From: QKTW01 sp052161885
GTDB taxonomy: Bacteria > Bacteroidota > Bacteroidia > Chitinophagales > Chitinophagaceae
Length of the DNA: 64,000 nt
Direction: 5' to 3'
Assembly (NCBI GenBank): GCA_052161885.1
Contig: CP197396.1
Coordinates: forward strand, 434,001 to 498,000
The position numbers and the translations under genes were made by a program. A model generated the notes under the pieces. It made no database searches and had not been told where the DNA came from. It saw only the letters and a program-made list of their open reading frames with translations. Shown here piece by piece: positions 17,630-27,137 of this stretch (position 1 is the first letter of the stretch; each line of letters begins with the position of its first letter).

Positions 17630-19954
17630 TCAGATGTTTACCGGCGCTTCAATAGTTTTTACCACTTTCAGGATAATTAATTTGGACGTAGGAGTGTTGC
17701 TTTTTTCAGCTACACTTCCTATTGGCACGAGCACATTGGTTTCAGGAAAATAAGTAGCTGTACAGCCTCTAGGAATAGCAAATGGAATTACAATAAATCT
17801 GTGCGCCACACGCTCCACTCCGTCGTAATAGTTATAGAGGTTTACGATATCTCCTTTCGCCAGGTTTCGTTTGTTCATGTCTTCCTGGTTCATCAGTATT
17901 ACACGACGTTCATTGTATATACCGCGATACCGGTCGTCAAGCCCATATATAGTTGTGTTAAACTGGTCGTGGCTGCGGATGGTCATCATCATCAACTCAT
18001 CTTCGGCCATTGTTTCCTGCTGAAAAGCAGCAATGTTAAAATGAGCTTTTTTCGTAGGTGTATCAAACCAGCCCTCACGATTGCAATTGGGAAGGTAGAA
18101 GCCTCCCGGTTTACGCACACGTTCATTGTATTGTTCAAACCCGGGAATAGTACGTTCTATATCGTCACGGATAAGATCATAATGCTGTTGGTATTTGTCC
18201 CAGTCTATTTTGCTTCTGTCGCCTAAGGTCGCTTTCGCAAGCCCGCATACAATGGCAGGTTCACTGAGTAAATGGTCGGAAACAGGAGGCAGCATACCTT
18301 TGGAAGACTGAATAACTCCCATTGAGTTTTCACAGGAGACAAATTGCTGTTCTCCCTGCTGCATGTCTTTATCACTGCGGCCAAGACAGGGCAGTATCAG
18401 GGCTTCTTTACCATGTACTACATGACTTCTGTTCAGCTTTGTGGAAACATGTACTGTGAGCAGGCAATTGTTCAATGCTTCTGCTGTATAATTAGTATCC
18501 GGTGTGGCGGAGAGGAAATTGCCGCCCATAGCAAAGAATACTTTTGCTTTACCAGCATGCATTGCCTTGATACAATCCACTACATCATGTCCATGTGCGC
18601 GCGGTGGTGTAAAGCCAAAGTTTTTCTCAATGTTGCTGAGGAATTTTTCAGATGGCTTTTCATATATACCCATCGTGCGGTCACCCTGCACATTGCTGTG
18701 GCCGCGTACGGGGCAAGTGCCTGCACCAGGTTTACCTATACTGCCTTTCAGCAACAATAGATTTACCACTTCTTTAATGGTGTCCACGGCGTTTTTATGC
18801 TGTGTAAGGCCCATTGCCCAGCAGGCAATGATTTTATTTTTCCTTTTGAAAACATCTGCTGTTTCGTGAAGCTGCGCTATGTCGATTCCGCAGGCCGCTG
18901 AAAGTACATTAATGTCCAGCTGCCGTAAATGACTGATATATGCTTCGTATCCTGTCGTATTCCTTTGTATAAAATCCTGGTCGAAAACACTCCCTGGATT
19001 TTGCAGTTCTTCCTGCAGCAGCAACAGCGCAATTGCCTGAAGCAGCGGCATATCGCCGTTTATTTTTACATGCAGGAATATATCTGTAAGTGCAGTATTG
19101 ATGCCGAGTATACCTTTCACCTCCTGCGGATTGCTGAATCCCATAAGGCCAGTCTCAGGTAATGGGTTGGCAGAGATGATTATTGCGCCGTTAGCTTTTG
19201 CTTTACTCAAAGCCGTAAGCATACGGGGATGGTTGGTGCCCGGATTCTGACCGAGTATAAAGATCACTTCCGCTTCATACAGGTCTTCGAGTTTTACAGA
19301 ACCTTTACCAATACCCAGGGATTCATTAAGCGCTACACCGCTGCTTTCATGACACATATTACTGCAGTCGGGCAGGTTATTGGTGCCGTACTCACGTACA
19401 AAAAGCTGGTATAGAAATGCGGCTTCGTTACTGGTACGGCCGGATGTATAGAACACAGCTTCATCAGGGGAGGATAAACTGTTTAACGTGCCGGCTATTT
19501 TATTAAAGGCATCATTCCAGGATATAGGCTGGTAATGTGTTGCACCTTCAGGCAGATACATTGGCTGTGCAATTCTTCCTTTGCGCCCTATCTCATAATC
19601 TGTAAGCAGGCCAAGCTCAGTAATGCTGTGCTGTGCAAAGAAATCCGGGCCAAGTTTTTTGGCTGTTGCTTCTTCGGCTACAGCTTTAGCACCATTTTCG
19701 CAGTATTCTGCAATGCCGGAACGTTCGTCGTCCGGGTCGGGCCAGGCACAGCTCGGACAGTCAAAACCGCCTTTCTGGTTGAGCTTTGATAATGCTTTTA
19801 ACCCACGTACTACACCCGCTTCGCCGAATACATGTTTAAAACTGGATAGCACTGCAGGGATGCCCGCAGCCACTTTTTTCACCGGGCCAATTTTCAGCCC
19901 GGTAAAATGATCGGGATTTTCTGCACCAGGTATATGCGTTGTTTCTTCACTCAT
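17630..19954 (-). CDS. Molybdopterin oxidoreductase of the FdhF/YdeP family
   Basis: 774 residues, the usual length for YdeP-type formate-dehydrogenase-like proteins (about 760). Seen: an N-terminal FDCPSCAWPDPDDERS segment typical of the family, the molybdopterin-binding core with FYTSGRTSNEAAFLYQ, the segment NMCHESSGVALNESLG, and GAGTCPVRGHSNVQGDRTMG. The C-terminal dinucleotide-binding domain has MTIRSHDQFNTTIYGLDDR and NLYNYYDG. Known of the family: cytoplasmic bis-MGD oxidoreductases linked to acid or oxidative stress; the substrate is not settled, and formate activity should not be assumed. Downstream neighbour of FdhD and a MobA-like protein in the same operon, which supply sulfuration and nucleotide attachment for the cofactor. 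Confidence 0.9.
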   Translation of the reverse strand: MSEETTHIPGAENPDHFTGLKIGPVKKVAAGIPAVLSSFKHVFGEAGVVRGLKALSKLNQKGGFDCPSCAWPDPDDERSGIAEYCENGAKAVAEEATAKKLGPDFFAQHSITELGLLTDYEIGRKGRIAQPMYLPEGATHYQPISWNDAFNKIAGTLNSLSSPDEAVFYTSGRTSNEAAFLYQLFVREYGTNNLPDCSNMCHESSGVALNESLGIGKGSVKLEDLYEAEVIFILGQNPGTNHPRMLTALSKAKANGAIIISANPLPETGLMGFSNPQEVKGILGINTALTDIFLHVKINGDMPLLQAIALLLLQEELQNPGSVFDQDFIQRNTTGYEAYISHLRQLDINVLSAACGIDIAQLHETADVFKRKNKIIACWAMGLTQHKNAVDTIKEVVNLLLLKGSIGKPGAGTCPVRGHSNVQGDRTMGIYEKPSEKFLSNIEKNFGFTPPRAHGHDVVDCIKAMHAGKAKVFFAMGGNFLSATPDTNYTAEALNNCLLTVHVSTKLNRSHVVHGKEALILPCLGRSDKDMQQGEQQFVSCENSMGVIQSSKGMLPPVSDHLLSEPAIVCGLAKATLGDRSKIDWDKYQQHYDLIRDDIERTIPGFEQYNERVRKPGGFYLPNCNREGWFDTPTKKAHFNIAAFQQETMAEDELMMMTIRSHDQFNTTIYGLDDRYRGIYNERRVILMNQEDMNKRNLAKGDIVNLYNYYDGVERVAHRFIVIPFAIPRGCTATYFPETNVLVPIGSVAEKSNTPTSKLIILKVVKTIEAPVNI

Positions 19955-19957
19955 AAT

Positions 19958-20326
19958 TTAGCATTCATGGTTAGGGTTAACATAATTATCAGACTGGTCT
20001 TCATTCGTCTGGTCAATGCACTGAAAATCCTTTTCCAGCAGAAGATACAACGTGTCGCCGCCGGGAAGTGGCATATATGCTTCAAAGCCTACCGTGTCAT
20101 TTTCCGCCCAGCCTTCCACCAGCCTGCAAGGAGCATACATGATTATTTTGCCATCATCAAATGTAGCAGTCAGCTCCGTTGTGTCAGGTGTCTGCTGCAG
20201 TGCATAAATAAGTTCACTGACGCCGAAAGATGTATGTTCTTCTATATAACTGTTTGCCATAAAGTTGGCTACATCTGTTTTAGACAAACGGTATCGTACT
20301 GAATTGCCTTTAATGCGTATTTTCAT
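19958..20326 (-). CDS. Small DUF7009-like protein of formate-dehydrogenase loci
   Basis: 122 residues, soluble, acidic, with no signal peptide. The N-terminus MKIRIKGNSVRYRLSKTDV and the middle segment DGKIIMYAPCRLVEGWAEND match what I recall of a small uncharacterised family (DUF7009) found beside fdhD and FdhF-type genes in Bacteroidota. It sits 6 bp from fdhD and 3 bp from the oxidoreductase gene, so it is co-transcribed with both. No catalytic motif is visible. A chaperone or accessory role in cofactor insertion is an inference from position only. Confidence 0.7.
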   Translation of the reverse strand: MKIRIKGNSVRYRLSKTDVANFMANSYIEEHTSFGVSELIYALQQTPDTTELTATFDDGKIIMYAPCRLVEGWAENDTVGFEAYMPLPGGDTLYLLLEKDFQCIDQTNEDQSDNYVNPNHEC

Positions 20327-20332
20327 GTTTTC

Positions 20333-21175
20333 TTATTGAGCGTTTCCCACAACTATACGTTGCGGGTTACTGTAAATATTAAAGCGGTTGCCACGCAGAA
20401 AACCGGCGAGTGTTATGCCGCAATCTTTAGCAAGCTCAACAGCAAGGCTTGATGGTGCGCCCACTGCGGCAATGATTTTTATGCCAGCCATAGCTGCTTT
20501 CTGCACCAGTTCAAAGCTCGCTCTTCCGCTTAATAACAAAATTACGTTATCTGCATCTTGCTGCGACTGTAAAAATGCTGCACCAATGAGTTTGTCCAGC
20601 GCATTATGCCTGCCCACATCTTCACGCAGTGTGATAAAATTCCCTGTAAGATCAAAAAGGGCAGCTGCGTGCAGCCCACCGGTACTTTCAAATACATCCT
20701 GCTGGATTCTCAGTTTATCCGGTAAGCTGTAAAGAGCGGAAGCAGCTATTGAAATCTGATCGGGCACAGAAAGGACAGGCAGCGTGGTACGGATCGCATC
20801 AATACTGGCTTTGCCGCATACACCACAACTGGAAGTGGTATAAAAATTTCTTTCTATGTTTTGTAATTTGGGCTTTTCATTTTCATACAGTGTTACCATA
20901 ATAGTGTTCGTATCAAATACAAGCGGCTTTATTTCCTTTACCTGCCTTCTATGATGTATAATACCTTCTGTAAAAAGGAATCCCAATGCCAGTTCTGTAT
21001 CGTTACCCGGTGTGCGCATGGTAACAGAAATATTTTTTCTTATCAATGAACCGGCATCATTATACAACAGTTGTATCTCCAGTGGCTCTTCTACAGCCAG
21101 CAGGTCTTCCGTTTCAACGACCATATTATCGTTTATTTTCTGCAATTGCACTTTTTCTGTTGTGTGGCCGGCCAT
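20333..21175 (-). CDS. fdhD: FdhD sulfurtransferase for bis-MGD cofactor
   Basis: 280 residues, a full-length FdhD. It carries the conserved Cys pair C117 and C120 in SSCGVCGKASID; in this family the pair takes sulfur from a cysteine desulfurase and passes it to the molybdenum cofactor. Other family marks are RTPGNDTELALGFLFTEGII, the central GGLHAAALF, REDVGRHNALDKLIGAA, and LSGRASFELVQKAAMAG. It acts in the cytoplasm on the oxidoreductase encoded two genes downstream. Start at 21175, 10 bp after the MobA-like gene. Confidence 0.95.
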   Translation of the reverse strand: MAGHTTEKVQLQKINDNMVVETEDLLAVEEPLEIQLLYNDAGSLIRKNISVTMRTPGNDTELALGFLFTEGIIHHRRQVKEIKPLVFDTNTIMVTLYENEKPKLQNIERNFYTTSSCGVCGKASIDAIRTTLPVLSVPDQISIAASALYSLPDKLRIQQDVFESTGGLHAAALFDLTGNFITLREDVGRHNALDKLIGAAFLQSQQDADNVILLLSGRASFELVQKAAMAGIKIIAAVGAPSSLAVELAKDCGITLAGFLRGNRFNIYSNPQRIVVGNAQ

Positions 21176-21185
21176 ACCTGTGGTT

Positions 21186-21776
21186 TTAATTTTGATGCAG
21201 CATTTTCAGTGCCGTTTTATAATCTCCTGGCGTATCTATACTTTTAATAGCGGCTGCATCAGACGGGAAATATTTTTCTGCATGTACGGTTTTCAGCAAC
21301 TGCTGCAATGAACTTTTTCCTTGCAGAAACATTTCTCTTAATATATCTGTAGCATCAATCGTATACCAGGCCAGTAAAGGTTCGTACACCGAAGCCATTT
21401 CGTTGTAAAAAGCCGCGGTTTTCTCCTTCAGATCAGCAACAAATAACTGTAGTTCCTCCCGCGTAAGAAAAGGGTAGTCGCAACCTGCCACAAGAAAATT
21501 TTTACCCGGCAGCTGGTCAGATGCTGTAAGCAACGCCGCCGCCGGACCGATTGCCGCATATCGCTTTGCGTCTGTTATTAAATCATAATCTTTATTTACA
21601 GATATTGCCTGTTGCTCATTACAAGCTATAAATGTCTTTTCGCAAAAGTGCTGCAGCAAATGGTAAACATGGTATCGCTGTTCCGTACCGTGGTAGCTGA
21701 GCCGGCTTTTATCTGTACCCATACGGCTGCTTTGCCCTCCGCATATTACCAGTCCGTATGTATTTTTAAGCTGCAT
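21186..21776 (-). CDS. mobA: MobA-like molybdenum cofactor guanylyltransferase
   Basis: 196 residues from the ATG at 21776, which puts the nucleotide-binding motif VICGGQSSRMGTDKS at residues ~9-23, where MobA proteins carry it. An in-frame ATG at 21854 would add a 26-residue hydrophobic-aromatic extension not expected in the family. Other marks are the acidic segment VAGCDYPFLTRE and the conserved region around YEPLLAWY. MobA attaches GMP to molybdopterin to give the bis-MGD cofactor needed by FdhF-type enzymes. First gene of a four-gene minus-strand operon, divergent from the TetR gene; no Moco riboswitch fold is visible upstream. Confidence 0.85.
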   Translation of the reverse strand: MQLKNTYGLVICGGQSSRMGTDKSRLSYHGTEQRYHVYHLLQHFCEKTFIACNEQQAISVNKDYDLITDAKRYAAIGPAAALLTASDQLPGKNFLVAGCDYPFLTREELQLFVADLKEKTAAFYNEMASVYEPLLAWYTIDATDILREMFLQGKSSLQQLLKTVHAEKYFPSDAAAIKSIDTPGDYKTALKMLHQN

Positions 21777-21914
21777 ATCATCCGTTAGCCGGTTTAAAAA
21801 TAACCAATAATACGGCAGTGCAGAAAGGTATCCTGTAGCATTGCACAATTTCATTATAGAATAATCTTAAACGGCTATTTAAAAAACTTTAACGTTCAGT
21901 TCAGAACGGCTATC

Positions 21915-21936
21915 TACTTTTGCTTAACAGTGTTAA
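21915..21936 (+). promoter_or_regulatory. -7 box and palindromic operator of the TetR gene
   Basis: TACTTTTG at 21915-21922 matches the Bacteroidota -7 consensus TAnnTTTG. It is followed at once by the perfect 13-bp palindrome TTAACAGTGTTAA at 21924-21936, which would cover the transcription start. The identical 13-mer recurs before the RND efflux operon (22680-22692), so autoregulation plus control of efflux by this TetR protein is likely. No clear TTTG -33 box was seen. Confidence 0.65.
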
Positions 21937-21963
21937 ATGATTTTATGGTGTAAATTGTGCAGT

Positions 21964-22569
21964 ATGGGAAGTAAAGAACGTATCATACGCTTAAAGGAAG
22001 AAACCAGGTGTAAAATACTGGATGCTGCATTGCAGATAGCGAAGGAAGAGGGCTGGCAGGCACTGAGTATGCGTAAGATAGCCGATCTGATAGAGTATAC
22101 AGCGCCTATAATCTATGAGTACTTTGATAACAAGGATGCCATTCTGCGTGCGCTGACACGCAAAGGCTACATGATCCTTTCTAAAGAGATGGATGCAGCC
22201 CGGAAAAAGCACCGGCTCCCCGCAAAACAGATGGAAGCTATCTGGCTGGCTTACTGGAACTTTGCATTTGCTGAAAAGGAGTTGTATCAGCTGATGTTCG
22301 GTATACAGATGAACTGTTGCGAAATAGAAATGCAGAACCAGGTGCCGGAAGCGGAAACCCCTTATGATATTGTAACGTCTGTCATCGTCCAGCTGATGAA
22401 TACAAAGGACCCGGATGAAGATACGGTGTGCATGAAGTATTATACGTTATGGTCTGTGGTTCATGGCTTGGTGTCCATTAATATCGTCCGGAAAGGAGCA
22501 ACAGATGAGATCAATCAGCAGATATTGAGAGATGCGATTATCGGTATCACAAGATCCATTTCCGGCTAA
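21964..22569 (+). CDS. TetR-family transcriptional regulator of the RND efflux operon
   Basis: 201 residues from the ATG at 21964. An in-frame ATG at 21937 would add MILWCKLCS and touch the operator palindrome, so the later start is preferred. The N-terminal helix-turn-helix is clear: ILDAALQIAKEEGWQALSMRKIADLI, then YTAPIIYEYFDNKDAILRAL at residues ~17-70. The C-terminal half is an unassigned ligand-binding domain. It lies just upstream of an adaptor/pump/outer-membrane-factor operon on the same strand and shares an exact palindrome with it, so it is the probable local repressor. The inducer is unknown. Confidence 0.88.
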   Translation: MGSKERIIRLKEETRCKILDAALQIAKEEGWQALSMRKIADLIEYTAPIIYEYFDNKDAILRALTRKGYMILSKEMDAARKKHRLPAKQMEAIWLAYWNFAFAEKELYQLMFGIQMNCCEIEMQNQVPEAETPYDIVTSVIVQLMNTKDPDEDTVCMKYYTLWSVVHGLVSINIVRKGATDEINQQILRDAIIGITRSISG

Positions 22570-22678
22570 AGAAAGCATCAGAAAATCATTTAACAATGGG
22601 GAAATATTCAGTAACGTTTTAGTAATCTAAACAAAACCAGTTATGCAGTTGAAAGAACTGTTTTTTAGTCCCTCGTCA

Positions 22679-22693
22679 TTTAACAGTGTTAAA
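22679..22693 (+). promoter_or_regulatory. Candidate TetR operator before the efflux operon
   Basis: TTTAAC-AGT-GTTAAA, a perfect inverted repeat that contains the same 13-bp palindrome found at 21924-21936. It lies 15 bp before the chosen start of the adaptor gene (22709), and this placement is one reason for rejecting the upstream ATG at 22643. Confidence 0.65.
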
Positions 22694-22708
22694 CAATTTA
22701 ATGTCGTT

Positions 22709-23848
22709 ATGAGAAGTTTAATTGTATCCTCCTTATTCATCTTCCTGTATGGCTGCTCATCACAGCAGAATGCCATGCAGGCACCGCCTCCGCAAAACTT
22801 GCCCGTTATTAAAATAAATGCAGGATCTGCAACTACTTATACAGAATATCCTGCATCGGTAGAGGGTACTGTAAACGTGGAGATCCGTCCGCAGGTAAGC
22901 GGTTACATCGATAAGATTTACGTGGAAGAAGGTGCCTACGTATCGCAGGGCCAGCCGCTTTTTAAGATCAATGATAACCTGTACAGCCAGCAATCCAATA
23001 ATGCAGGCGCTACCATACAGGCTGCACGCGCTGCGCTCGAGAAAGCACAGGTAGAACTGGACCGTATCAAGCCATTGGTAGAAAACAAAGTGGTATCGGA
23101 TGTACAGCTACAGACGGCCAAAGCAAGCTACAATGAAGCAAAAGCAGCATTGGCACAGGCTACAGCCGCCAAAGGCAGCGCAGATGTTTCGCTTGGCTAC
23201 ACATTGATCAAAGCGCCTGTGAGTGGTTATATCGGCCGCATTCCATATAAGACCGGCAGCCTGATCGGCAGGGGAGAAGCATTACCACTTACCGTTTTGT
23301 CTGAAGTGCGTAATATGTATGCTTATTTCTCTATGAGCGAATCGGAGTTCCTGAAATTTACCGGTAATACAAGTGGCAAAACGCTTGAAGAAAAGATTAA
23401 GCAGGTGCCGCCTGTAGAACTGCAATTGCCGGATAATTCCATCTATGGACAGAAAGGTAAACTGGAACTGGTAGAAGGCCAGTTTGACCGCACAACCGGA
23501 ACCATCAGCCTGCGTGCAGTGTTCCCGAACGACCAGCAATTGCTGCGCTCCGGCCTTACGGCAAAGATCAGGGTGCCGGCTACGCACGATGGTCTTGTAG
23601 TGATACCACAGGAATCAACGTATGAAATGCAGGATAAGATCTTTGTTTTTGCACTTGGCGACAGTAACAAAGTAGTGAGCAAGCATATTACAGTTGGCGG
23701 CAAAAGCGGCAATTATTACCTCATCGCAGACGGACTGAAAACCGGTGAAACTATTGTGTACTCCGGCATTCAGCGTTTAAGAGACGGTAACATGATCGTT
23801 CCGCAGCCGATATCGCTCGACAGCCTGCTGCATGCAGACCCACTGTAA
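22709..23848 (+). CDS. RND efflux periplasmic adaptor (membrane fusion protein), lipoprotein
   Basis: 380 residues from the ATG at 22709, which gives a lipoprotein signal MRSLIVSSLFIFLYGC with lipid Cys16. The usual adaptor order follows: lipoyl-like half (VEIRPQVSGYIDKIYVEEGAYVSQGQPLF), alpha-helical hairpin (ALEKAQVELDRIKPLVENKVVSDVQLQTA), second lipoyl half (TLIKAPVSGYIGRIPYKTGSLI), beta-barrel and membrane-proximal domain. It links the inner-membrane RND pump encoded next to the outer-membrane factor. First gene of a three-gene operon under the likely control of the adjacent TetR. Confidence 0.93.
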   Translation: MRSLIVSSLFIFLYGCSSQQNAMQAPPPQNLPVIKINAGSATTYTEYPASVEGTVNVEIRPQVSGYIDKIYVEEGAYVSQGQPLFKINDNLYSQQSNNAGATIQAARAALEKAQVELDRIKPLVENKVVSDVQLQTAKASYNEAKAALAQATAAKGSADVSLGYTLIKAPVSGYIGRIPYKTGSLIGRGEALPLTVLSEVRNMYAYFSMSESEFLKFTGNTSGKTLEEKIKQVPPVELQLPDNSIYGQKGKLELVEGQFDRTTGTISLRAVFPNDQQLLRSGLTAKIRVPATHDGLVVIPQESTYEMQDKIFVFALGDSNKVVSKHITVGGKSGNYYLIADGLKTGETIVYSGIQRLRDGNMIVPQPISLDSLLHADPL

Positions 23849-23917
23849 CAGAATAGTTATTGAACATTAATTTCTATCATCTTACCGGTTGCAATGACCG
23901 GCCAGCAAACTATTGTT

Positions 23918-26900
23918 ATGTTTAAAAAATTTATTGAACGGCCCGTATTGTCTACAGTAGTATCTATACTGCTGGTACTGCTGGGTATCGTATCACTTTT
24001 CTCACTTCCTATTACACAGTTCCCGGATATTGCGCCTCCGAGCGTACAGGTAACAGCTACCTATCCCGGAGCAAGTGCGGAAGTTGTGGCCCGCTCTGTG
24101 GCCACCCCGCTGGAAGAAGCGATCAATGGTGTGGAGAACATGACGTACATGACCTCCAACTCCAACAACGACGGCACTATGACGCTGAGCGTGTTCTTCA
24201 AATCGGGCACCAACCCGGATCTCGCCGCTGTAAACGTGCAGAACCGCGTGGCCAAAGCCACCAGCCTGATACCTGCAGAAGTAATACAGGCGGGTATTTC
24301 TACGCAGAAACAGCAGAACAGTATCATCATGGCCATAGCGCTGTACAGTAAGGATACAGCTTACAATGAAACGTTTCTGCAGAACTATGCCAAGATTAAC
24401 ATCGTACCGGAAATACAGCGTGTACATGGTGTAGGACAGGCTACCATCTTCGGTTCCAAGGACTATGCGATGCGTATCTGGCTGAAGCCTGACCGTCTTA
24501 CTGCATATAATTTATCTGCACAGGATGTACTGGCAGCTATCAAAGAACAAAACCTTGAAGCAGCACCGGGTAAATTCGGCGAAGGCAGTAAAGAGTCTTT
24601 TGAGTATGTGATCAAGTATAAAGGCAAGCTGAATAAGAACGAAGACTACGAAAACATCATCCTGAAAGCCAACAACGACGGCTCTATGGTAAAGCTTAAA
24701 GATGTGGCCCGCGTCGAGTTTGGTTCTTTCAGCTATACTGCAGATGCCAAAGTAGATAAAGGCCCTTCAACCGGTATTCTTATCTACCAGACAGCAGGTT
24801 CCAATGCCAACGACATCCTGACAGAAGTAAACAGGATCATGGAAGACGTGAAGAAAACATTGCCCGCCGGCGTGAAGGTGTTTGTGCCTTACTCTTCCAA
24901 AGAATTCCTGGATGCATCTATTGATAAAGTAAAGCATACCCTGATAGAAGCATTTATACTCGTATTTATCGTAGTATTTATATTTCTACAGGACTTCCGT
25001 TCTACGCTGATTCCGGCAATAGCCGTACCGGTAGCCATCCTGGGTACCTTCTTCTTTATGCAGCTGTTCGGCTTTACGATCAACCTGCTTACACTGTTTG
25101 CGCTGATCCTGGCCATCGGTATCGTGGTGGATGATGCGATCGTGGTAGTGGAAGCCGTGCATACTAAAATGGAACGGGAGCATTTACCAGCAAGGCTTGC
25201 CACAATAAAGAGTATGGGCGAAATTTCAGGTGCCATCATCTCAATTACGTTAGTAATGGCGGCAGTGTTTGTTCCCGTAGCATTCATGCAGGGGCCGGCC
25301 GGTATTTTCTACAAACAGTTTGGTTTTACACTTGGTATCGCCATCCTGATATCTGCACTGAACGCCCTGACATTGAGTCCCGCGCTGGCAGCACTGTTCT
25401 TAAAGAATCAGCATCACGGCAACGGCGGTCACGGCGATGAAAAACCACAAGGCTTTAAAAAGCGGTTCTTCAATGCATTCAATGCAGGGTTTAACAATGT
25501 TACCAACCGTTACAGCAATGCTTTGCGTTTCCTCATCAAGACAAAATGGATAGCAATTACAGGGCTTGTTGTGATTACAGTAAGTACCATTTTACTTGTG
25601 AAGAAAACGCCTTCCGGTTTTATCCCTACAGAGGATCAGAGTATATTTCTGTATTCACTGAACATGCCTGCCGGTTCTTCGCTGGAACGTACCAAGAAGG
25701 TCGTACACAGGGTTGACAGTATCATTTCTACTGTGGAAGCAGTTGAAAAATCATACAGCGTAGCCGGTATGAACATCATTACCAATGCTACAAGCCCGGT
25801 GAGCGCACTTGCTTTCGTGAAACTGAAAAAGCCCGGAACGCGCGGCAAAACAGAAGATATTACCAAGATACTGATGGAGGTAAACCAGAAATTATCTGTT
25901 ATCTCTTCAGCCGACCTGTTTACATTCACGCTGCCTACCGTACAGGGTTTCGGTAATACCAACGGTTTTGAACTGCTGCTGCAGGACAGGGCTGGTGGCA
26001 AATTATCTGATCTGAGTGCTACCGCCTACGGGTTTATCGGTGAACTGATGAAGCGTAAAGAAATTGCTTATGCGTTCACCACGTTTAACACCGGCAACCC
26101 GCAATACAAACTGAATATCGACGAGGAAAAAGCAAAACAGCTGGGTGTATCGATTAGTGATATCCTGCAGACATTGCAGGTGTACTATGGCAGCATACAG
26201 GTGTCAGATTTCAACCGTTTCGGTAAACAGTATAAGGTGATCATGCAATCGGATGTGGCTTACCGTGTTGACGAAGGGACACTGAACAATGTGAATGTAA
26301 AAAATAACACCGGCCAGATGATCCCGATCAAAACGCTGGTAACACTTGAAAAGGTATACGGACCGGAAACGGTAACACGTAACAACCTGTTCAATGCCGT
26401 AACGATCAGCGGTGTGGCCAAACCGGGCTACAGTTCCGGCCAGGCATTAAAAGCCGTACAGGAAGTAGCAGCATCCTATCTGCCGCGTGGTTATGCATAC
26501 GAATGGGGCGGTCTTACACGTGAAGAACAGCAATCCGGTTCACAGACATCTATCATCTTTATTATGTCGCTGGTATTTGTATTCTTCCTGCTGGCAGCGC
26601 AGTACGAAAGCTACATACTGCCGCTTGCTGTAATACTTTCCGTACCTACCGGTATTTTCGGCGTGTTCGCATTCATTAATCTCGTTGGTATAGACAACAA
26701 TATCTATGTGCAGGTATGTCTCATCATGCTGGTGGGCCTGCTCGCTAAAAATGCCATCCTGATCGTGGAATATGCTGTACAGCGCAGGAAGGCCGGGCTG
26801 CCGCTTGCCAAAGCTGCTATTGAAGCTGCAAGGTTGCGTCTCCGTCCTATCCTGATGACTTCCTTTGCCTTTATCGCCGGCCTGATACCGCTGGTAAGTG

Positions 26901-27103
26901 CAACCGGTGCGTCTGCTATGGGTAACCGTTCTATCGGTACAGGTGCTATCGGTGGTATGCTTACGGGCGTATTACTGGGTGTATTCATCATACCTGTATT
27001 GTTCGTGATCTTCCAGTATCTGCAGGAAAAAGTAAGCAGTAAATCTGCCGCTATCAGGCAACAGGAATTTGACATGATGGAGGCAGAAGCGGAGACAGTT
27101 TAA
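23918..27103 (+). CDS. RND multidrug efflux permease (HAE1/AcrB type)
   Basis: 1061 residues from the ATG at 23918 (MFKKFIERPVLSTVVSILL), the conserved N-terminus of AcrB-type pumps; the upstream ATG at 23894 adds eight non-conserved residues. Twelve membrane helices and two large periplasmic loops are expected. Helix 4 carries the proton-relay acidic pair in LAIGIVVDDAIVVVEAVH. Other marks: FPDIAPPSVQVTATYPGAS near residue 40, GFIPTEDQ, and the C-terminal NAILIVEYA and LRPILMTSFAFIAGLIPL. It uses the proton gradient to export hydrophobic or cationic drugs; the substrate cannot be told from sequence. Lies 69 bp after the adaptor gene. Confidence 0.95.
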   Translation: MFKKFIERPVLSTVVSILLVLLGIVSLFSLPITQFPDIAPPSVQVTATYPGASAEVVARSVATPLEEAINGVENMTYMTSNSNNDGTMTLSVFFKSGTNPDLAAVNVQNRVAKATSLIPAEVIQAGISTQKQQNSIIMAIALYSKDTAYNETFLQNYAKINIVPEIQRVHGVGQATIFGSKDYAMRIWLKPDRLTAYNLSAQDVLAAIKEQNLEAAPGKFGEGSKESFEYVIKYKGKLNKNEDYENIILKANNDGSMVKLKDVARVEFGSFSYTADAKVDKGPSTGILIYQTAGSNANDILTEVNRIMEDVKKTLPAGVKVFVPYSSKEFLDASIDKVKHTLIEAFILVFIVVFIFLQDFRSTLIPAIAVPVAILGTFFFMQLFGFTINLLTLFALILAIGIVVDDAIVVVEAVHTKMEREHLPARLATIKSMGEISGAIISITLVMAAVFVPVAFMQGPAGIFYKQFGFTLGIAILISALNALTLSPALAALFLKNQHHGNGGHGDEKPQGFKKRFFNAFNAGFNNVTNRYSNALRFLIKTKWIAITGLVVITVSTILLVKKTPSGFIPTEDQSIFLYSLNMPAGSSLERTKKVVHRVDSIISTVEAVEKSYSVAGMNIITNATSPVSALAFVKLKKPGTRGKTEDITKILMEVNQKLSVISSADLFTFTLPTVQGFGNTNGFELLLQDRAGGKLSDLSATAYGFIGELMKRKEIAYAFTTFNTGNPQYKLNIDEEKAKQLGVSISDILQTLQVYYGSIQVSDFNRFGKQYKVIMQSDVAYRVDEGTLNNVNVKNNTGQMIPIKTLVTLEKVYGPETVTRNNLFNAVTISGVAKPGYSSGQALKAVQEVAASYLPRGYAYEWGGLTREEQQSGSQTSIIFIMSLVFVFFLLAAQYESYILPLAVILSVPTGIFGVFAFINLVGIDNNIYVQVCLIMLVGLLAKNAILIVEYAVQRRKAGLPLAKAAIEAARLRLRPILMTSFAFIAGLIPLVSATGASAMGNRSIGTGAIGGMLTGVLLGVFIIPVLFVIFQYLQEKVSSKSAAIRQQEFDMMEAEAETV

Positions 27104-27137
27104 ACTTTCTAAAACACCAGAGGAAAAGAAAATTTAT

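Noticed and set aside
21777..21963. Molybdenum-cofactor riboswitch upstream of the MobA-FdhD operon
   Set aside because: The short divergent gap shows only the TetR promoter and small repeats; no multi-helix fold was found.
22643..22708. Earlier start for the RND adaptor
   Set aside because: It would hide the lipoprotein signal and cross the TetR operator palindrome.
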